From the NCBI RefSeq assembly GCF_024756235.1, contig NZ_JANUGY010000001.1, positions 186,001 to 250,000 on the forward strand: DNA of 64,000 nucleotides, given 5' to 3'. Both the position numbers and the translations under genes were made by a program. Shown here piece after piece: positions 52,851 through 62,735 of this stretch (its first letter is position 1; each line of letters starts with the position of its first letter). Below the pieces are notes generated by a model. The model saw nothing but the letters and a program-made list of their open reading frames with translations. It was not told where the DNA came from and made no database searches. Source of the stretch: Massilia kyonggiensis. GTDB lineage: Bacteria > Pseudomonadota > Gammaproteobacteria > Burkholderiales > Burkholderiaceae_D.

Positions 52851-54800
52851 TCAATGGCCGATCTGCAGCAACGCGTTGAAGATCGTGTCGGCGATCTGCA
52901 TCACCTTGCCCGACGCCTGGTACGCCTGCTGGTACTTGAGCAGGTTGGCGGCCTCTTCGTCGAGATTGACGCCGGAGACATTGTTGGCGGCCGACTCGGC
53001 CTGCGTCAGCTGGGCCGCCGCGGCTTCGGCGTTCGCCTGCACTTCGCGCGTCTTGTTGCCGATCGTTGACACCAAGGTGGCATAGGCCGACTGGTACGTG
53101 GCCTTGCCGCCGTCGAGGATGTTCTTCGATTGCAGGTCGCCCATCAGGCCCGCGTTGCGGGTATCGCCCAGGCCCGTGTTCGGCGCGATGGTGAATTTGT
53201 CGCCGTTGCCCGGCGCGCCGTTCATGGTGAAGCTCATGCCGGCCACCGTGTAGCTGGCGCCGTCCTGGAACGGCGGATTGGTGCCGGCCGGGTAGGTCGT
53301 CGTCGTGCCGTTCACCGTCATGGTGACGTCCTGGCCGGCCGGGAAGCCGGACAACTCGCCCGTCGCCTTGTCGAAGGAGAGCGTGACAGGAGCGGTCAGC
53401 GGCGCGGCCAGGTAGTTCTTGTCGACCGATCCCGCACTGATCTTGCCCGTGCCGCTGTTGGTCAGCGGGACGCTCGTGGCGATCGGCGCGGCGGCCGCGA
53501 TCTGCGCGCCGTCCGTCAGCGCCAGCTTGAAGTTGGCGGCGCCGTTCTGCGTCAGGCGCACGAGGAAGTTGTCGCCCGAGTCGGCCACGCCCTGGATGTC
53601 GAACGCGAGGCCGTCGATGACCTGCGGCTCGGTCTGCGGGAACGGCGAGATCACCGTCTTCTTGTTGTCCGACAGGCGGTACACGTTGTAGTTCGTGCCG
53701 TCGAAGTCGACCTTGTAGTTGCTCGTCGTGAGCTGCGTGGCGTCGACGACCGTGGCCGTGATCGCCGTGGTGCTCGTCTGGTTGTTGTTGACGTTCTTGG
53801 TCACGTCGGCCGGCGCGATGGTGAAGATGTCGCCGCCCGGGTTGCCGTTGCCGTCCAGGCCGAGCTTGTTCTGGTCGTTCATCGTCGTGGCCAGCGCGAT
53901 CGCGACGCGGCCCAGCGAATTCTGCGCCAGGTCCAGCGACTGGCTGCGGAACTGCAGCACGGCGCCCAGTTCGCCGCCCGTGAGCGCGCTCTCGGCCATC
54001 GGCGTCACCTTGCCGTGCGTGACGTAACCGATCGTCACACGCGTCTGGTCGGTCGGCGAATTCGTCGCCGCCAGCTCGAAGGCGTTCACGCCGACGACGA
54101 GCGGCTGGCCGTTGCCGATCGACACGGTCAGGCTGTAGTTATCGCCCGGCACGACGGTGGCCTTGACCTGCTTGTTCAGGTCCATGATCAGCTGGTCGCG
54201 CTTGTCCAGCAGGTCGTTCGGCGGGTTCAGGCCCCCGGCCTCCGTCAGCTGGCCGATCTTGTCGTTCAGCTGGGCGATCTGCTTGGCATACGTGTTGATC
54301 GTCGTGACGCTCGCGGTCAGCTGGGTGTTGACGCCCTTGCGGATCTCCTCCAGGCGGCCGGTCATGCTCTGGAAGCGGGCGGCCAGCGTGTCGGCCGACG
54401 TCAGGAACGAGCCGCGCGACGACACGCCCGCGCCGTCGCCCGTGAGGTTCTGCACGGCCGAAAAGAAATCCTGCAGCGCCGGCGACAAGCCCGACGTCGT
54501 GTCGGCCAGCAGGTTGTCGATCTGCTGGACCTGCGCCTGGTAGGCGTCCAATCCGCTGCTCGATGCCTGGGCCGTGCGCACCTGGGCGTTCAGGAAATCG
54601 TCCGAATAGCGTTTGACCTGGGCAATCTGGGTGCCGGTACCGATGTAACCGTTGGAGCCCCCCATCGAGATCGCAGTCGCCTGTACCGCCACCTGGCGGC
54701 TGTAGCCGGCCACGTTGGCGTTGGTGATGTTGTTGCCGGTCGTCGCCAGGCCTGCCTGGGCGGCGTACAAACCGGTTTTGCCGATGCTAAGGAGGGACAT
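52851..54800 (-). CDS. flgK: hook-filament junction protein FlgK (HAP1)
   Basis: A 649-residue junction protein. The N-terminal rod-type motif LYAAQAGLATTGNNITNANVAGYSRQ, the long central domains and the C-terminal VSGVNLDEEAANLLKYQQAYQASGKVMQ are all present. It is about 100 residues longer than the E. coli protein (547), with the extra length in the surface domains. It is preceded by a good sigma-28 promoter. Confidence 0.95.
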   Translation of the reverse strand: MSLLSIGKTGLYAAQAGLATTGNNITNANVAGYSRQVAVQATAISMGGSNGYIGTGTQIAQVKRYSDDFLNAQVRTAQASSSGLDAYQAQVQQIDNLLADTTSGLSPALQDFFSAVQNLTGDGAGVSSRGSFLTSADTLAARFQSMTGRLEEIRKGVNTQLTASVTTINTYAKQIAQLNDKIGQLTEAGGLNPPNDLLDKRDQLIMDLNKQVKATVVPGDNYSLTVSIGNGQPLVVGVNAFELAATNSPTDQTRVTIGYVTHGKVTPMAESALTGGELGAVLQFRSQSLDLAQNSLGRVAIALATTMNDQNKLGLDGNGNPGGDIFTIAPADVTKNVNNNQTSTTAITATVVDATQLTTSNYKVDFDGTNYNVYRLSDNKKTVISPFPQTEPQVIDGLAFDIQGVADSGDNFLVRLTQNGAANFKLALTDGAQIAAAAPIATSVPLTNSGTGKISAGSVDKNYLAAPLTAPVTLSFDKATGELSGFPAGQDVTMTVNGTTTTYPAGTNPPFQDGASYTVAGMSFTMNGAPGNGDKFTIAPNTGLGDTRNAGLMGDLQSKNILDGGKATYQSAYATLVSTIGNKTREVQANAEAAAAQLTQAESAANNVSGVNLDEEAANLLKYQQAYQASGKVMQIADTIFNALLQIGH

Positions 54801-54824
54801 GGTGGTTTTCTTTCTGCTATGTCA

Positions 54825-54851
54825 TTGACGGCAAATTCCGCCAAAACTTTA
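54825..54851 (-). promoter_or_regulatory. sigma-28 promoter of flgK-flgL
   Basis: On the minus strand: TAAAGTTT (54851-54844), an 11-bp spacer and GCCGTCAA (54832-54825). The -35 box is perfect and the -10 differs from GCCGATAA at two positions. It lies in the 76-bp gap between flgJ and flgK, 25 bp before the start codon. Confidence 0.75.
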
Positions 54852-54876
54852 TTCTTGTTCTTTTCACATCACCCCA

Positions 54877-55836
54877 TCACGCCAGCGAATGCTTGATGAT
54901 GCGCGACAACTTGGCCGCGTACTGCGGGTCGGTCGCATAGCCGGCGCGCTGCAGGCCGTGCGCGAACGTGGCCGCGTCGCCGCCGTGCGCCAGCACTTTT
55001 TCGTAGCGCGGGTTGTTGCTCAGCATGCGGGCGTAATCCTTGAACGCGTCGGCATGCGACTCGTAGGAACGGAATTTTTCCACGCGCGTGTGCGGCTTGC
55101 CGTTGATGTATTCGGTCGTGACGGCCGTCGCCACCTTGCCCTTCCAGCCCGGTCCCGCCTTGATGCCGAACAGGTTGTTGCTGGACGTGCCGTCCGCATT
55201 GCGGATCACGCGGCGGCCCCAGCCCGTTTCGAGCGCAGCCTGGCCCATCATGAATTTCGCGGGCACGCCCGTCGCCTGTTGCGCTTCCTCGGCGGCGTCC
55301 GCCAGCTTTTCCTGGAAGGCGCGCACGTGCGCCGGCTTGTTCGCGTTGTCCGTGCCGCGCGCGGCGCCCGTCACGCCGGCCGCGCCTGCCTTGGCCACGC
55401 CGTCGGTCGGCATCGTGTCCGGATCGGCCTTCATGCGCAGGGCGGCGGCGCCACCGGCGCTCCCTCCCTGCTGTTCGCCGCCGATGCCCAGCGCCTGCTT
55501 GTTCATGTCCTGCATCAGCTGCTGGCCCTTCTGCTGCACGGTCAGCTGGCGCACGAGCACGTCGGCCAGGCCGATGCCGCGCTTGGCCATCTTCTGGCTC
55601 ATCTGCTGGTCCAGCATGCCGGTAAACGTCTTCGTTTCCTGGCTATCCGTCATGCCGTCCTGCGGTGTCGCATCGCGCATGCTCTTCATCATCATGTTGA
55701 CGAACATGGATTCGAACTGCGTCGCGGCACCTTTCAGCGCTTCCGGCGAGCCGGCTTTCGCAGACTGCTTGAGGTCGCCGAGGCTGTTGGCGTCGAGCGC
55801 AAATTTACTGGACAGGTCGGAAGTGGAACCGAGCAT
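54877..55836 (-). CDS. flgJ: FlgJ: rod-cap protein fused to peptidoglycan hydrolase
   Basis: A 319-residue two-domain protein. The N-terminal rod-capping domain (about 25-115) has GAATQFESMFVNMMMKSMRDA. The C-terminal glucosaminidase-type domain (about 165-319) has FMMGQAALETGWGRRVI with the catalytic Glu and later YATDPQYAAKLSRII. It cuts the cell wall so the rod can pass. The Gly/Gln-rich linker between the domains is about 45 residues. Confidence 0.95.
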   Translation of the reverse strand: MLGSTSDLSSKFALDANSLGDLKQSAKAGSPEALKGAATQFESMFVNMMMKSMRDATPQDGMTDSQETKTFTGMLDQQMSQKMAKRGIGLADVLVRQLTVQQKGQQLMQDMNKQALGIGGEQQGGSAGGAAALRMKADPDTMPTDGVAKAGAAGVTGAARGTDNANKPAHVRAFQEKLADAAEEAQQATGVPAKFMMGQAALETGWGRRVIRNADGTSSNNLFGIKAGPGWKGKVATAVTTEYINGKPHTRVEKFRSYESHADAFKDYARMLSNNPRYEKVLAHGGDAATFAHGLQRAGYATDPQYAAKLSRIIKHSLA

Positions 55837-55850
55837 GATGGCCTCGATGG

Positions 55851-56957
55851 TCAGATGATTTCGAGTTCGGCGCGCAGCGAACCGGCGGCCTTCAGGGCCT
55901 GCAGGATCGCGAGCAGGTCTTGCGGCGTGGCGCCGATGGCGTTCATCGCCTTGACGACTTCGGCCAGCGACGCGCCGCCGTTCAGCATGATGACCTTGCC
56001 GGCATCCTTCTTGACGGACACCTGCGGGGTCTGCGTGACGACGGTGCGGCCCAGCGAAGCGGAATTCGGCTGGCTCACCTGCGTGTCGGCGCCGATGCTG
56101 ACGGACAGGTTACCGTGCGAAATCGCGCACGGGTCCAGCGTGACGGAGCGGTTCATGACGACGGAACCGGTGCGCGCGTTGAGGATGATCTTCGCGGCCG
56201 CTTCGGCCGGCTTGACGTCCATGTTTTCCAGGATGCCGAGGAAGCTGACGCGCTGGTCGCTCGACGACGGCACGCGCACGCGGATCACGCGGCCGTCCAG
56301 CGCCGTGGCGATGCCCGGGCCGAACTTGTCGTTGACGGCTTCCACGACGCGGCTCGCGGTGGCGAAGTCGGTCGTGTTCAGTTCCAGCTTGACCTGGTTG
56401 TCGGCGCCGAGGTTCGACGCGACGGCGCGCTCGACGGTGGCACCGCCCGAGATGCGGCCGACGGACAATTGATTGACCTGCACCTGCGCACCGCCGCCCG
56501 ACGCACCCGCACCGCCCACGAGCACGTTGCCCTGGGCGATCGCGTACACCTGGCCGTCGGCGCCCTGCAGCGGCGCCATCAGGAGTGTCCCGCCGCGCAG
56601 GCTCTTCGCGTTACCCATCGACGAGACGGTCACGTCGATCGTCTGGCCCGGCTGGGCGAACGCCGGCAGCGATGCGGTGACCATCACGGCCGCCACGTTC
56701 TTCAGCTGCAGCTGCGTGCCGGCCGGCAGGCTGATGCCCTTCTGCTGCAGCATCGCCGTGATCGACTGCACGGTGAACGGGGTCTGCGTCGTCTGGTCGC
56801 CGGTGCCGTCGAGGCCGACGACGAGGCCGTAGCCGGACAACTGGTTCTGACGGACGCCGCCGATGCTGGCGAGATCCTTGAGGCGCTCGGCGTGGGCGGT
56901 CGTCGCGGTCAGCGGACCCAGCAGGGCAACACAGAGGGCGAAGGTTTTGAAGTTCAT
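55851..56957 (-). CDS. flgI: flagellar P-ring protein FlgI
   Basis: A 368-residue periplasmic ring protein with a signal peptide (about 1-23, ending TAHA). The mature protein starts ERLKDLASIGGVRQNQLSGYGLVVGLDGTGDQ, the family hallmark, and ends LLAILQALKAAGSLRAELEII. Length is normal. FlgA, encoded at 62736, is its assembly chaperone. Confidence 0.96.
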   Translation of the reverse strand: MNFKTFALCVALLGPLTATTAHAERLKDLASIGGVRQNQLSGYGLVVGLDGTGDQTTQTPFTVQSITAMLQQKGISLPAGTQLQLKNVAAVMVTASLPAFAQPGQTIDVTVSSMGNAKSLRGGTLLMAPLQGADGQVYAIAQGNVLVGGAGASGGGAQVQVNQLSVGRISGGATVERAVASNLGADNQVKLELNTTDFATASRVVEAVNDKFGPGIATALDGRVIRVRVPSSSDQRVSFLGILENMDVKPAEAAAKIILNARTGSVVMNRSVTLDPCAISHGNLSVSIGADTQVSQPNSASLGRTVVTQTPQVSVKKDAGKVIMLNGGASLAEVVKAMNAIGATPQDLLAILQALKAAGSLRAELEII

Positions 56958-56959
56958 GA

Positions 56960-57607
56960 TTAGAACGGCAACAGGGACTGGAAGAAACGCGACATCATCG
57001 AGGTCATCTCGGCGCGGTCGATCTGGCTGTTGGTGCGGTATTCGACGCGGGCGTCGGCGACCAGGGTCGACTGCACGATATTGCCCGCCTGGATCGAATC
57101 CGGATTCACCATGCCCGAGAAGCGGATGAATTCGACGCCCTTGTTCATGGCGATCTGTTTCTCGCCGACGACGATCAGATTACCGTTGGGCAGGACTTCG
57201 GACACCGTCACGCCGATCGTGCCCGTGAAGGCATTCGACGCGGTCTGGGTGTCGCCGTCGGCGTACTTGATGCCGCTGCTCGTGGCGAGGTTGCCGCCCA
57301 GGCGGCCCTGCAGCGGGCCCGGCACGTTGAGCTCGGCGCTGCCCGACTTGTTGCCGGTGCTGGCGCCGCTCTTGTTGGCGGCCGTCTTCTCGACGATGCT
57401 GACCGTGAGCACGTCGCCGATGTGGCGCGCGCGGCGGTCTTCGAACATCGGGCGGAACGTGTTCGCGTTGTAGATCGCGCCTTCCGTCGGCGTGCCGGCA
57501 TCGGCCAGCATCGGGCGCACGGACGTCGGGCCCTTGACGATCGACGTCGGGGTGGCTGCGCAGCCGGCCAGGGCCAGCGCGCACACGATGGAGCTGATCG
57601 TTTTCAT
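56960..57607 (-). CDS. flgH: flagellar L-ring lipoprotein FlgH
   Basis: A 215-residue outer-membrane ring lipoprotein. The lipobox LAGC places the lipidated Cys at 16. The conserved [29 protein letters not shown] and the C-terminal [22 protein letters not shown] are present. The ATG overlaps the flgG stop (ATGA), and its own stop is 2 bp before flgI. Confidence 0.96.
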   Translation of the reverse strand: MKTISSIVCALALAGCAATPTSIVKGPTSVRPMLADAGTPTEGAIYNANTFRPMFEDRRARHIGDVLTVSIVEKTAANKSGASTGNKSGSAELNVPGPLQGRLGGNLATSSGIKYADGDTQTASNAFTGTIGVTVSEVLPNGNLIVVGEKQIAMNKGVEFIRFSGMVNPDSIQAGNIVQSTLVADARVEYRTNSQIDRAEMTSMMSRFFQSLLPF

Positions 57608-58386
57608 AACTGGGAAATCTTTGCCAGCATCTGGTCGGACGTGGTGATGGCCTTGCTGTTGATCTCGTACGCGCGCTGCGTCTGGATCATGTTGACCATC
57701 TCTTCGACGACGTTCACGTTGGACGTTTCGACATAGCCCTGCATCAGCACGCCGGCACCGTTCGTGCCCGGGGTGTTGGCTTGCGCGGTGCCGGACGAGC
57801 CCGTCTCGGCATACAGGTTCTCGCCCAGCGATTCCAGGCCGGACGGGTTGACGAAGTTCGCCACCTGGATCGAGCCGATCTGCGTGGGCGCCACGGTGCC
57901 CGGCGTCGTGACGGACACGGTGCCGTCGCGGCCGACGGTCATCGTCAGCGCGTTGTTCGGCACGGTGATGGGCGGCTGCAACACATAGCCGCTGGAGGTG
58001 ACGAGCTGGCCGTTGCTGTCGGTCTGGAACGAGCCGTCGCGGGTGTAGGCCGTGGTACCGTCCGGCATCAGGACCTGGAAGAAACCCGAGCCGTTGATCA
58101 TCACGTCCTTCGAGTTGCCGGTCTGCTGGGGATTACCCTGCGTATGGAGGCGCTCGGTGGCGACGGCGCGCACACCGGTACCGATCTGCAGGCCGGACGG
58201 CAGCTGCGTCTGTTGCGAGGATTGCGCGCCGGGCTGGCGCACGTTTTGATACAACAAATCCTCGAACACGGCACGCGACTTCTTGAAGCCGTTCGTGCTG
58301 ACGTTGGCGAGGTTGTTGGTGACGACGTCGAGGTTGGTCTGCTGCGCTTCGAGGCCGGTCTTGGCGATGTAGAGCGAACGGATCAT
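57604..58386 (-). CDS. flgG: flagellar distal rod protein FlgG
   Basis: A 260-residue rod protein starting [41 protein letters not shown] (motifs [16 protein letters not shown] and a C-terminal [22 protein letters not shown]). I used the ATG at 58386, preceded by AAAGGAG. Length matches E. coli (260). Confidence 0.97.
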   Translation of the reverse strand: MIRSLYIAKTGLEAQQTNLDVVTNNLANVSTNGFKKSRAVFEDLLYQNVRQPGAQSSQQTQLPSGLQIGTGVRAVATERLHTQGNPQQTGNSKDVMINGSGFFQVLMPDGTTAYTRDGSFQTDSNGQLVTSSGYVLQPPITVPNNALTMTVGRDGTVSVTTPGTVAPTQIGSIQVANFVNPSGLESLGENLYAETGSSGTAQANTPGTNGAGVLMQGYVETSNVNVVEEMVNMIQTQRAYEINSKAITTSDQMLAKISQL

Positions 58387-58447
58387 GGTGTTCTCCTTTG
58401 GCGACGGCAAACCCGTCACCCACCATGAAATTATGTCCCAGCAGAAA

Positions 58448-59188
58448 TCAAGTCAAAGCGAGGATCTGCGTCGCTTTCGCCGCGTTATTCTCCGCGTTCT
58501 TCAACAGGCTCATTTGTGTCTCTAGAGAACGTGCCAAAGAGATCATGTTCACCATCGAATCGACGGCGGAGACGTTACTGCCTTCCAGCGTGCCGCTCGT
58601 CACCGTCACGGCCGGGTCGGCCTGGGCCGGGGTGCCGTCCTGCTGGCGGAAGAAACCGTCGTCGCCGCGCACGAGCTGCTTCTGGTCCGGATTGACGAGC
58701 TTGAGGCGGCCGACGATGGTGGACGTCGCGGGCACCGTGTCCGTCGTCAACGACGCGATCGAGCCATCCTTGCCGATGGACACCGTCGTGTTCGGCGGGA
58801 TGGCGATCGGACCGCCCTCGCCCATCACCGTCTGGCCGTTCGCGGTCTGCAGGATGCCGTTCGGGCTGACCTGCAGCGAACCGTTGCGCGTATAGGCTTC
58901 GGTACCGTCCTGCATCTGCACGGCGATCCAGCCCTGGCCCTTGATGGCCACGTCGAGATCGCGTCCCGTCACCTGCAGCGGGCCCGCGGAGAAATCCGCG
59001 CCGACCGTGTTGTCGACGACGAACGCGCGCGTGGGCAAGCCTTCGCTGACGACGGGCACGGCGCGGAACGTATCGAGCTGCGCGCGGAAACCCGTCGTCG
59101 AAAGGTTGGCCAGGTTGTTCGACGTCGTGGCCTGCTGTTCCAGGATGTGCTTGGCGCCGGAGGCGGCAGTGTAGATCAGGCGGTCCAT
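58448..59188 (-). CDS. flgF: flagellar proximal rod protein FlgF
   Basis: A 246-residue rod protein. The N-terminal [31 protein letters not shown] and the C-terminal [22 protein letters not shown] are standard. The gene is the first after the compound repeat element D that separates it from flgE. Length is normal. Confidence 0.96.
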   Translation of the reverse strand: MDRLIYTAASGAKHILEQQATTSNNLANLSTTGFRAQLDTFRAVPVVSEGLPTRAFVVDNTVGADFSAGPLQVTGRDLDVAIKGQGWIAVQMQDGTEAYTRNGSLQVSPNGILQTANGQTVMGEGGPIAIPPNTTVSIGKDGSIASLTTDTVPATSTIVGRLKLVNPDQKQLVRGDDGFFRQQDGTPAQADPAVTVTSGTLEGSNVSAVDSMVNMISLARSLETQMSLLKNAENNAAKATQILALT

Positions 59189-59213
59189 CTATAGTTCTCC
59201 GAAGTACTGTCGC

Positions 59214-59412
59214 AAATTCGGGGTCAGAGCACGTTTTTTTCTAAATTCGGGGTCAGAGCACTTTTTCGCACAATGTTCAGCGAACATTTTTTGGCGCTTG
59301 CTGCTCTCGATAAGCGATTCGTCTTATCAAGGTGTTCAACTGCTTGAAGCACTTGAAAATAATGTGCTCTGACCCCGAATTTTCAGTTAAATGTGCTCTG
59401 ACCCCGAATTGA
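59214..59412. repeat. compound inverted-repeat element, copy D, inside the flg operon
   Basis: Two direct units GGGGTCAGAGCAC (59220-59232, 59249-59261), a 102-bp core, then two inverted units GTGCTCTGACCCC (59364-59376, 59393-59405), each with AATTC/GAATT flanks. The core has the inverted repeat AATGTTC/GAACATT just inside the left arm. It lies in the 244-bp gap between flgE and flgF, genes that normally adjoin. Confidence 0.85.
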
Positions 59413-59432
59413 TTCGGTTTTGAGCTTTATCC

Positions 59433-60959
59433 TTAGCGCAGGTTCACCAGCGTCTGCAGCACCGAGTCCTGCGTCTTGATCGTCTGGGCGTTGGCCTGGT
59501 AGACGCGCTGGGCCGTGATCATGTTGACCAGTTCGGCCGTCAGGTCGACGTTCGAGCTTTCCGTCGCCGACGACTGCAGCACGCCGAAGCCGCCGGTGCC
59601 CGCCGTGCCCAGCAGCGGCGTGCCCGAGGCCGACGTTTCGGCCCACGAGTTGTTGCCGATCGGCTCCAGGCCGCCCGAGTTCGTGAAGTTGGCGAGGACG
59701 ATCTGGCCCAGCGGCTTGGTCTGGCCATTGCTGTACTGGCCCAGCAGCGTGCCGTCGGCGGCGGCCGAGAAGCGCTGCAGGTGGCCCGGCTTGTAGCCGT
59801 CCTGCGTGGTCAGTTTCTCGCTCGTGTCGGAGCCATACTGGGTGCTGCCGTTGAAGCCGAGCTTGATCGACAGGGTTTCCTTCGCGCCCGTCGACGGGTA
59901 GACCGGGAACGTCACGTTCAGCGGCAGCGTCTGCGGCGACATCAGGGCGGCCGACAGCGCGCCGTTCGTGTCGAACTTCAGCGTGCCGATCGGGACCGAC
60001 GGCACCGACACGGCGGCGGCGATGTCCTTGTCGACCTGGTCCGGGGTATAGCCGGCCGTGTTGCCCGCGTCGGTGGCGGCCGTCTGGATGGCGGTGACGG
60101 TGGCCGCGGTGGCGCCGGCGGTGCCCGCGGCGCCGCTGACGGCGGCGGAGGCCGCGGCCGCGTAGTCGGCCAGCGCCTGGGCGATGGCGGCCGGATCCTG
60201 CGGCGATGCCTTCGTGGCAGCGGTCCACGCGTCGCGCGCCGTCTGCGCCGCCGCGTCGCCCGAAGCGGCCTTGGCGACGTTGACGTTGGTGAGCTCGGTG
60301 CCGTCGGCGCCCGCGTACACGTCCCAGGTGCCCGATCCCGTCTTCACGTAGAACATCGACATCGTGTGCTCGTTGCCCAGGGTGTCGTACACGCTGACCG
60401 GCACCTGCTTGTTGTACGTGGTCGCGTCGTTGGCATTGAACGGGAAGTTCGTCGGGACGGTCTCGCGCGAGTCGAGGTTGATCGACGTGTCGACCTTGGT
60501 GGTCGCGACCGGCTTCATGTCGGCCGTGCTGATCTTCAGCGGGGTCGGCGTGCTGGCCAGGATCTGGCCGTTCGCGGCGACGCCGTAACCCGTCACGTTG
60601 GCGCCCTGCGGCGTGACGATGTAGCCATTCTTGTCCAGCGAGAACTGGCCGTTGCGGGTGTACTGGACGGTGCCCGAAATCTCGGTGCGGAAGAAGCCGG
60701 CGCCGTTGATGGCGATGTCGAGCGGGTTGGCCGTCGTCTCGATATTGCCCTGCGTGAACTGCTGGGCGATGGCCGCCACGCTCACGCCGATACCGGCCTG
60801 GGTGGCGCCCGCGCCGTTCAGCGAGCGGGCGTACACGTCCGCGAATTGCGTGTTCGAGCCCTTGAAGCCGACGGTGCTCGAGTTGGCGATGTTGTTACCG
60901 ATGACGTCCAGCGATTTCGCTGCGCCGTTCAAGCCGCTCAGGCCTTGTTGGAAGGACAT
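59433..60959 (-). CDS. flgE: flagellar hook protein FlgE (with Ala-rich insertion)
   Basis: A 508-residue hook subunit; E. coli FlgE is 402. The N-terminal QQGLSGLNGAAKSLDVIGNNIANSSTVGFK and the C-terminal VDLTAELVNMITAQRVYQANAQTIKTQDSVLQ are standard. Residues about 229-321 form an insertion that is mostly Ala, Thr, Asp and Gly, helical by composition, inside the surface D2 region. The compound repeat D begins about 20 bp beyond its stop. Confidence 0.95.
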   Translation of the reverse strand: MSFQQGLSGLNGAAKSLDVIGNNIANSSTVGFKGSNTQFADVYARSLNGAGATQAGIGVSVAAIAQQFTQGNIETTANPLDIAINGAGFFRTEISGTVQYTRNGQFSLDKNGYIVTPQGANVTGYGVAANGQILASTPTPLKISTADMKPVATTKVDTSINLDSRETVPTNFPFNANDATTYNKQVPVSVYDTLGNEHTMSMFYVKTGSGTWDVYAGADGTELTNVNVAKAASGDAAAQTARDAWTAATKASPQDPAAIAQALADYAAAASAAVSGAAGTAGATAATVTAIQTAATDAGNTAGYTPDQVDKDIAAAVSVPSVPIGTLKFDTNGALSAALMSPQTLPLNVTFPVYPSTGAKETLSIKLGFNGSTQYGSDTSEKLTTQDGYKPGHLQRFSAAADGTLLGQYSNGQTKPLGQIVLANFTNSGGLEPIGNNSWAETSASGTPLLGTAGTGGFGVLQSSATESSNVDLTAELVNMITAQRVYQANAQTIKTQDSVLQTLVNLR

Positions 60960-61002
60960 GTTGTGCTCCTGTTGTTCGTTCGTTGCGCGGGTCCGGCCGC
61001 GT

Positions 61003-61710
61003 TCAGAGGACTTGCTTGATGTCGGCCAGCGTGAGCGCGCCCTTGCCGGACAGGTTCACTTTGACGCCATCGGCGCTGTTGGTGGTGACGCTCGCGACGC
61101 TGTCGAACGACAGGCCTTTCGCATCGGTCAGGTTGGCGCCGGCGCGCGTCGCCACGACCTTGAATGTGTAACTGCCATCGGCCAGCGTGACGGGCTTGCC
61201 GTTGCTGTCCAGCTTCTTCGGATCGGGCACGCCGTCCCAGGCGAGCGGCACGACGCCAGCCTTCTGCGCGCCCAGGTCGATCGTGTCCACTTCATTGCCC
61301 TTGGCATCGCTGATGACGATCTTGACGTTGTCGGCATCGGTGGCCAGTTCCGCACCCAGGATCGCCTTGCCGCTCGACAGCGTGACGCCGCTGCCGTCGA
61401 CGAGCACGCCGTGGCCGATCAGGCCGGTGGCCTGCATCGCTTCCGAGCTCTTGTAGCTGGACTGCAACGATTCCAGCGTGGTGTTCAGCTTGTTCACGCC
61501 CGTCACGGTCTGCAGCTGCGCGAGCTGGCTCGTCATCTGGGCGTTGTCCATCGGGTTCAGCGGATCCTGGTTCTGCAGCTGGGTCACCAGCAGGGTCATG
61601 AACTTGTCCGTGTCCGCGGAGACGCCGTCCGTGCTGGTCGGCTTCTTCGCGTTCATCGTCGACATCAGGTCGGTGATGGGGGTGCTGGTGGTATCGGTTA
61701 CGGTCGCCAT
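61003..61710 (-). CDS. flgD: hook-capping protein FlgD
   Basis: A 235-residue hook scaffold. The N-terminal KFMTLLVTQLQNQDPLNPMDNAQMTSQLAQLQTV is the family signature, followed by Ig-like and tudor-like domains with LAWDGVPD and DGSYTFKVVAT. Length is normal. It lies between flgC and flgE. Confidence 0.96.
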   Translation of the reverse strand: MATVTDTTSTPITDLMSTMNAKKPTSTDGVSADTDKFMTLLVTQLQNQDPLNPMDNAQMTSQLAQLQTVTGVNKLNTTLESLQSSYKSSEAMQATGLIGHGVLVDGSGVTLSSGKAILGAELATDADNVKIVISDAKGNEVDTIDLGAQKAGVVPLAWDGVPDPKKLDSNGKPVTLADGSYTFKVVATRAGANLTDAKGLSFDSVASVTTNSADGVKVNLSGKGALTLADIKQVL

Positions 61711-61738
61711 GGGAGCGTGTCAGGAAAGGTGGATTGGA

Positions 61739-62137
61739 TTACTGGCCGAGGGTCAGTGTCTTGAGCAGCATGGTCTTGGCCGCGTTCATGGTCTCGACGT
61801 TCGTCTGGTACGAGCGCGACGCCGACAGCATGTTGACCATCTCGTCGACCACGTTCACGTTGGGCATCGACACATAGCCCTTGTCGTCGGCGAGGGGATT
61901 CTTGGGGTCGTACACCTGCTTCAGCGGCGAAGCGTCCTCGACCACTTCGCGCACCTTGACGCCCGTGCCGCTGTCCATCGGGACGGCCTCGAACACGACC
62001 TGCTTGGCGCGGTAGGCCTCGCCCGTGGCGCTCGTCGCGCTGTCGGCGTTGGCGAGGTTGCTGGCCGTCGTGTTCAGGCGCTGGGCCTGGGCGCTCATCG
62101 CCGAGCCGGCGACGTTGAAGACATTAAATAAGGACAT
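61739..62137 (-). CDS. flgC: flagellar proximal rod protein FlgC
   Basis: A 132-residue rod protein with the N-terminal [30 protein letters not shown] and the C-terminal [27 protein letters not shown]. Length is normal. A GGAGGC ribosome site lies before the ATG, and flgB ends 2 bp upstream. Confidence 0.97.
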   Translation of the reverse strand: MSLFNVFNVAGSAMSAQAQRLNTTASNLANADSATSATGEAYRAKQVVFEAVPMDSGTGVKVREVVEDASPLKQVYDPKNPLADDKGYVSMPNVNVVDEMVNMLSASRSYQTNVETMNAAKTMLLKTLTLGQ

Positions 62138-62139
62138 GA

Positions 62140-62568
62140 TTACTGGCCTCCCTGGATGGCCGCGAGCATGTTGCGGATCTGCTGGTTGATCATCGTGATG
62201 CCGGCTTCGTAGCGCAGCGCGTTGTCGGCGAACTGGGTGCGTTCCGTGTCCATGTCGACCGTGTTGCCGTCGACAGCACCCTGCGTCACCGTGCGGTACA
62301 GCACGGGCGTGGCGCCGTCGCCCAGCGTCTTGCCGTCGGCGGCCGCCTGGCCGTTCGGATAATGGGCGCCGGCCGTCGTCCTCAAAGGTCCCGTGTTCGC
62401 CGCACGCGACAGCGCACCCTGCAGGGCGCCGGAAAAATCGATGTCGCGCGCCTTGAAGTTCGGCGTGTCCGCGTTGGCGATATTCGATGCGAGCAATTCC
62501 TGGCGCTGCGAGCGCAGGCTCAGCGCGGTTTCATTGAAACGCAGGTAGTCGTCGAGTTTGCCGATCAT
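62140..62568 (-). CDS. flgB: flagellar proximal rod protein FlgB
   Basis: A 142-residue rod protein starting [20 protein letters not shown], with [18 protein letters not shown] and the C-terminal [21 protein letters not shown] chose the ATG at 62568, five bases behind TGGAG. It is the first gene of the flgBCDEFGHIJ run, divergent from flgA across a 167-bp gap in which I could not recognise a convincing promoter consensus. Confidence 0.96.
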   Translation of the reverse strand: MIGKLDDYLRFNETALSLRSQRQELLASNIANADTPNFKARDIDFSGALQGALSRAANTGPLRTTAGAHYPNGQAAADGKTLGDGATPVLYRTVTQGAVDGNTVDMDTERTQFADNALRYEAGITMINQQIRNMLAAIQGGQ

Positions 62569-62735
62569 GATTACTCCAGGCATTTATCTGGTGGTGACAG
62601 CATGGATCATACGGACCGGCGGACTCTTCCAATCGGGCAATAAAGCGACCCAAAACCCGGCTATTCGGCGATTCGATGGCGGCGTGCGGGGCCTAAGATG
62701 GCACCGTCGCAAAAACCCGTATCACGGATTCATTC

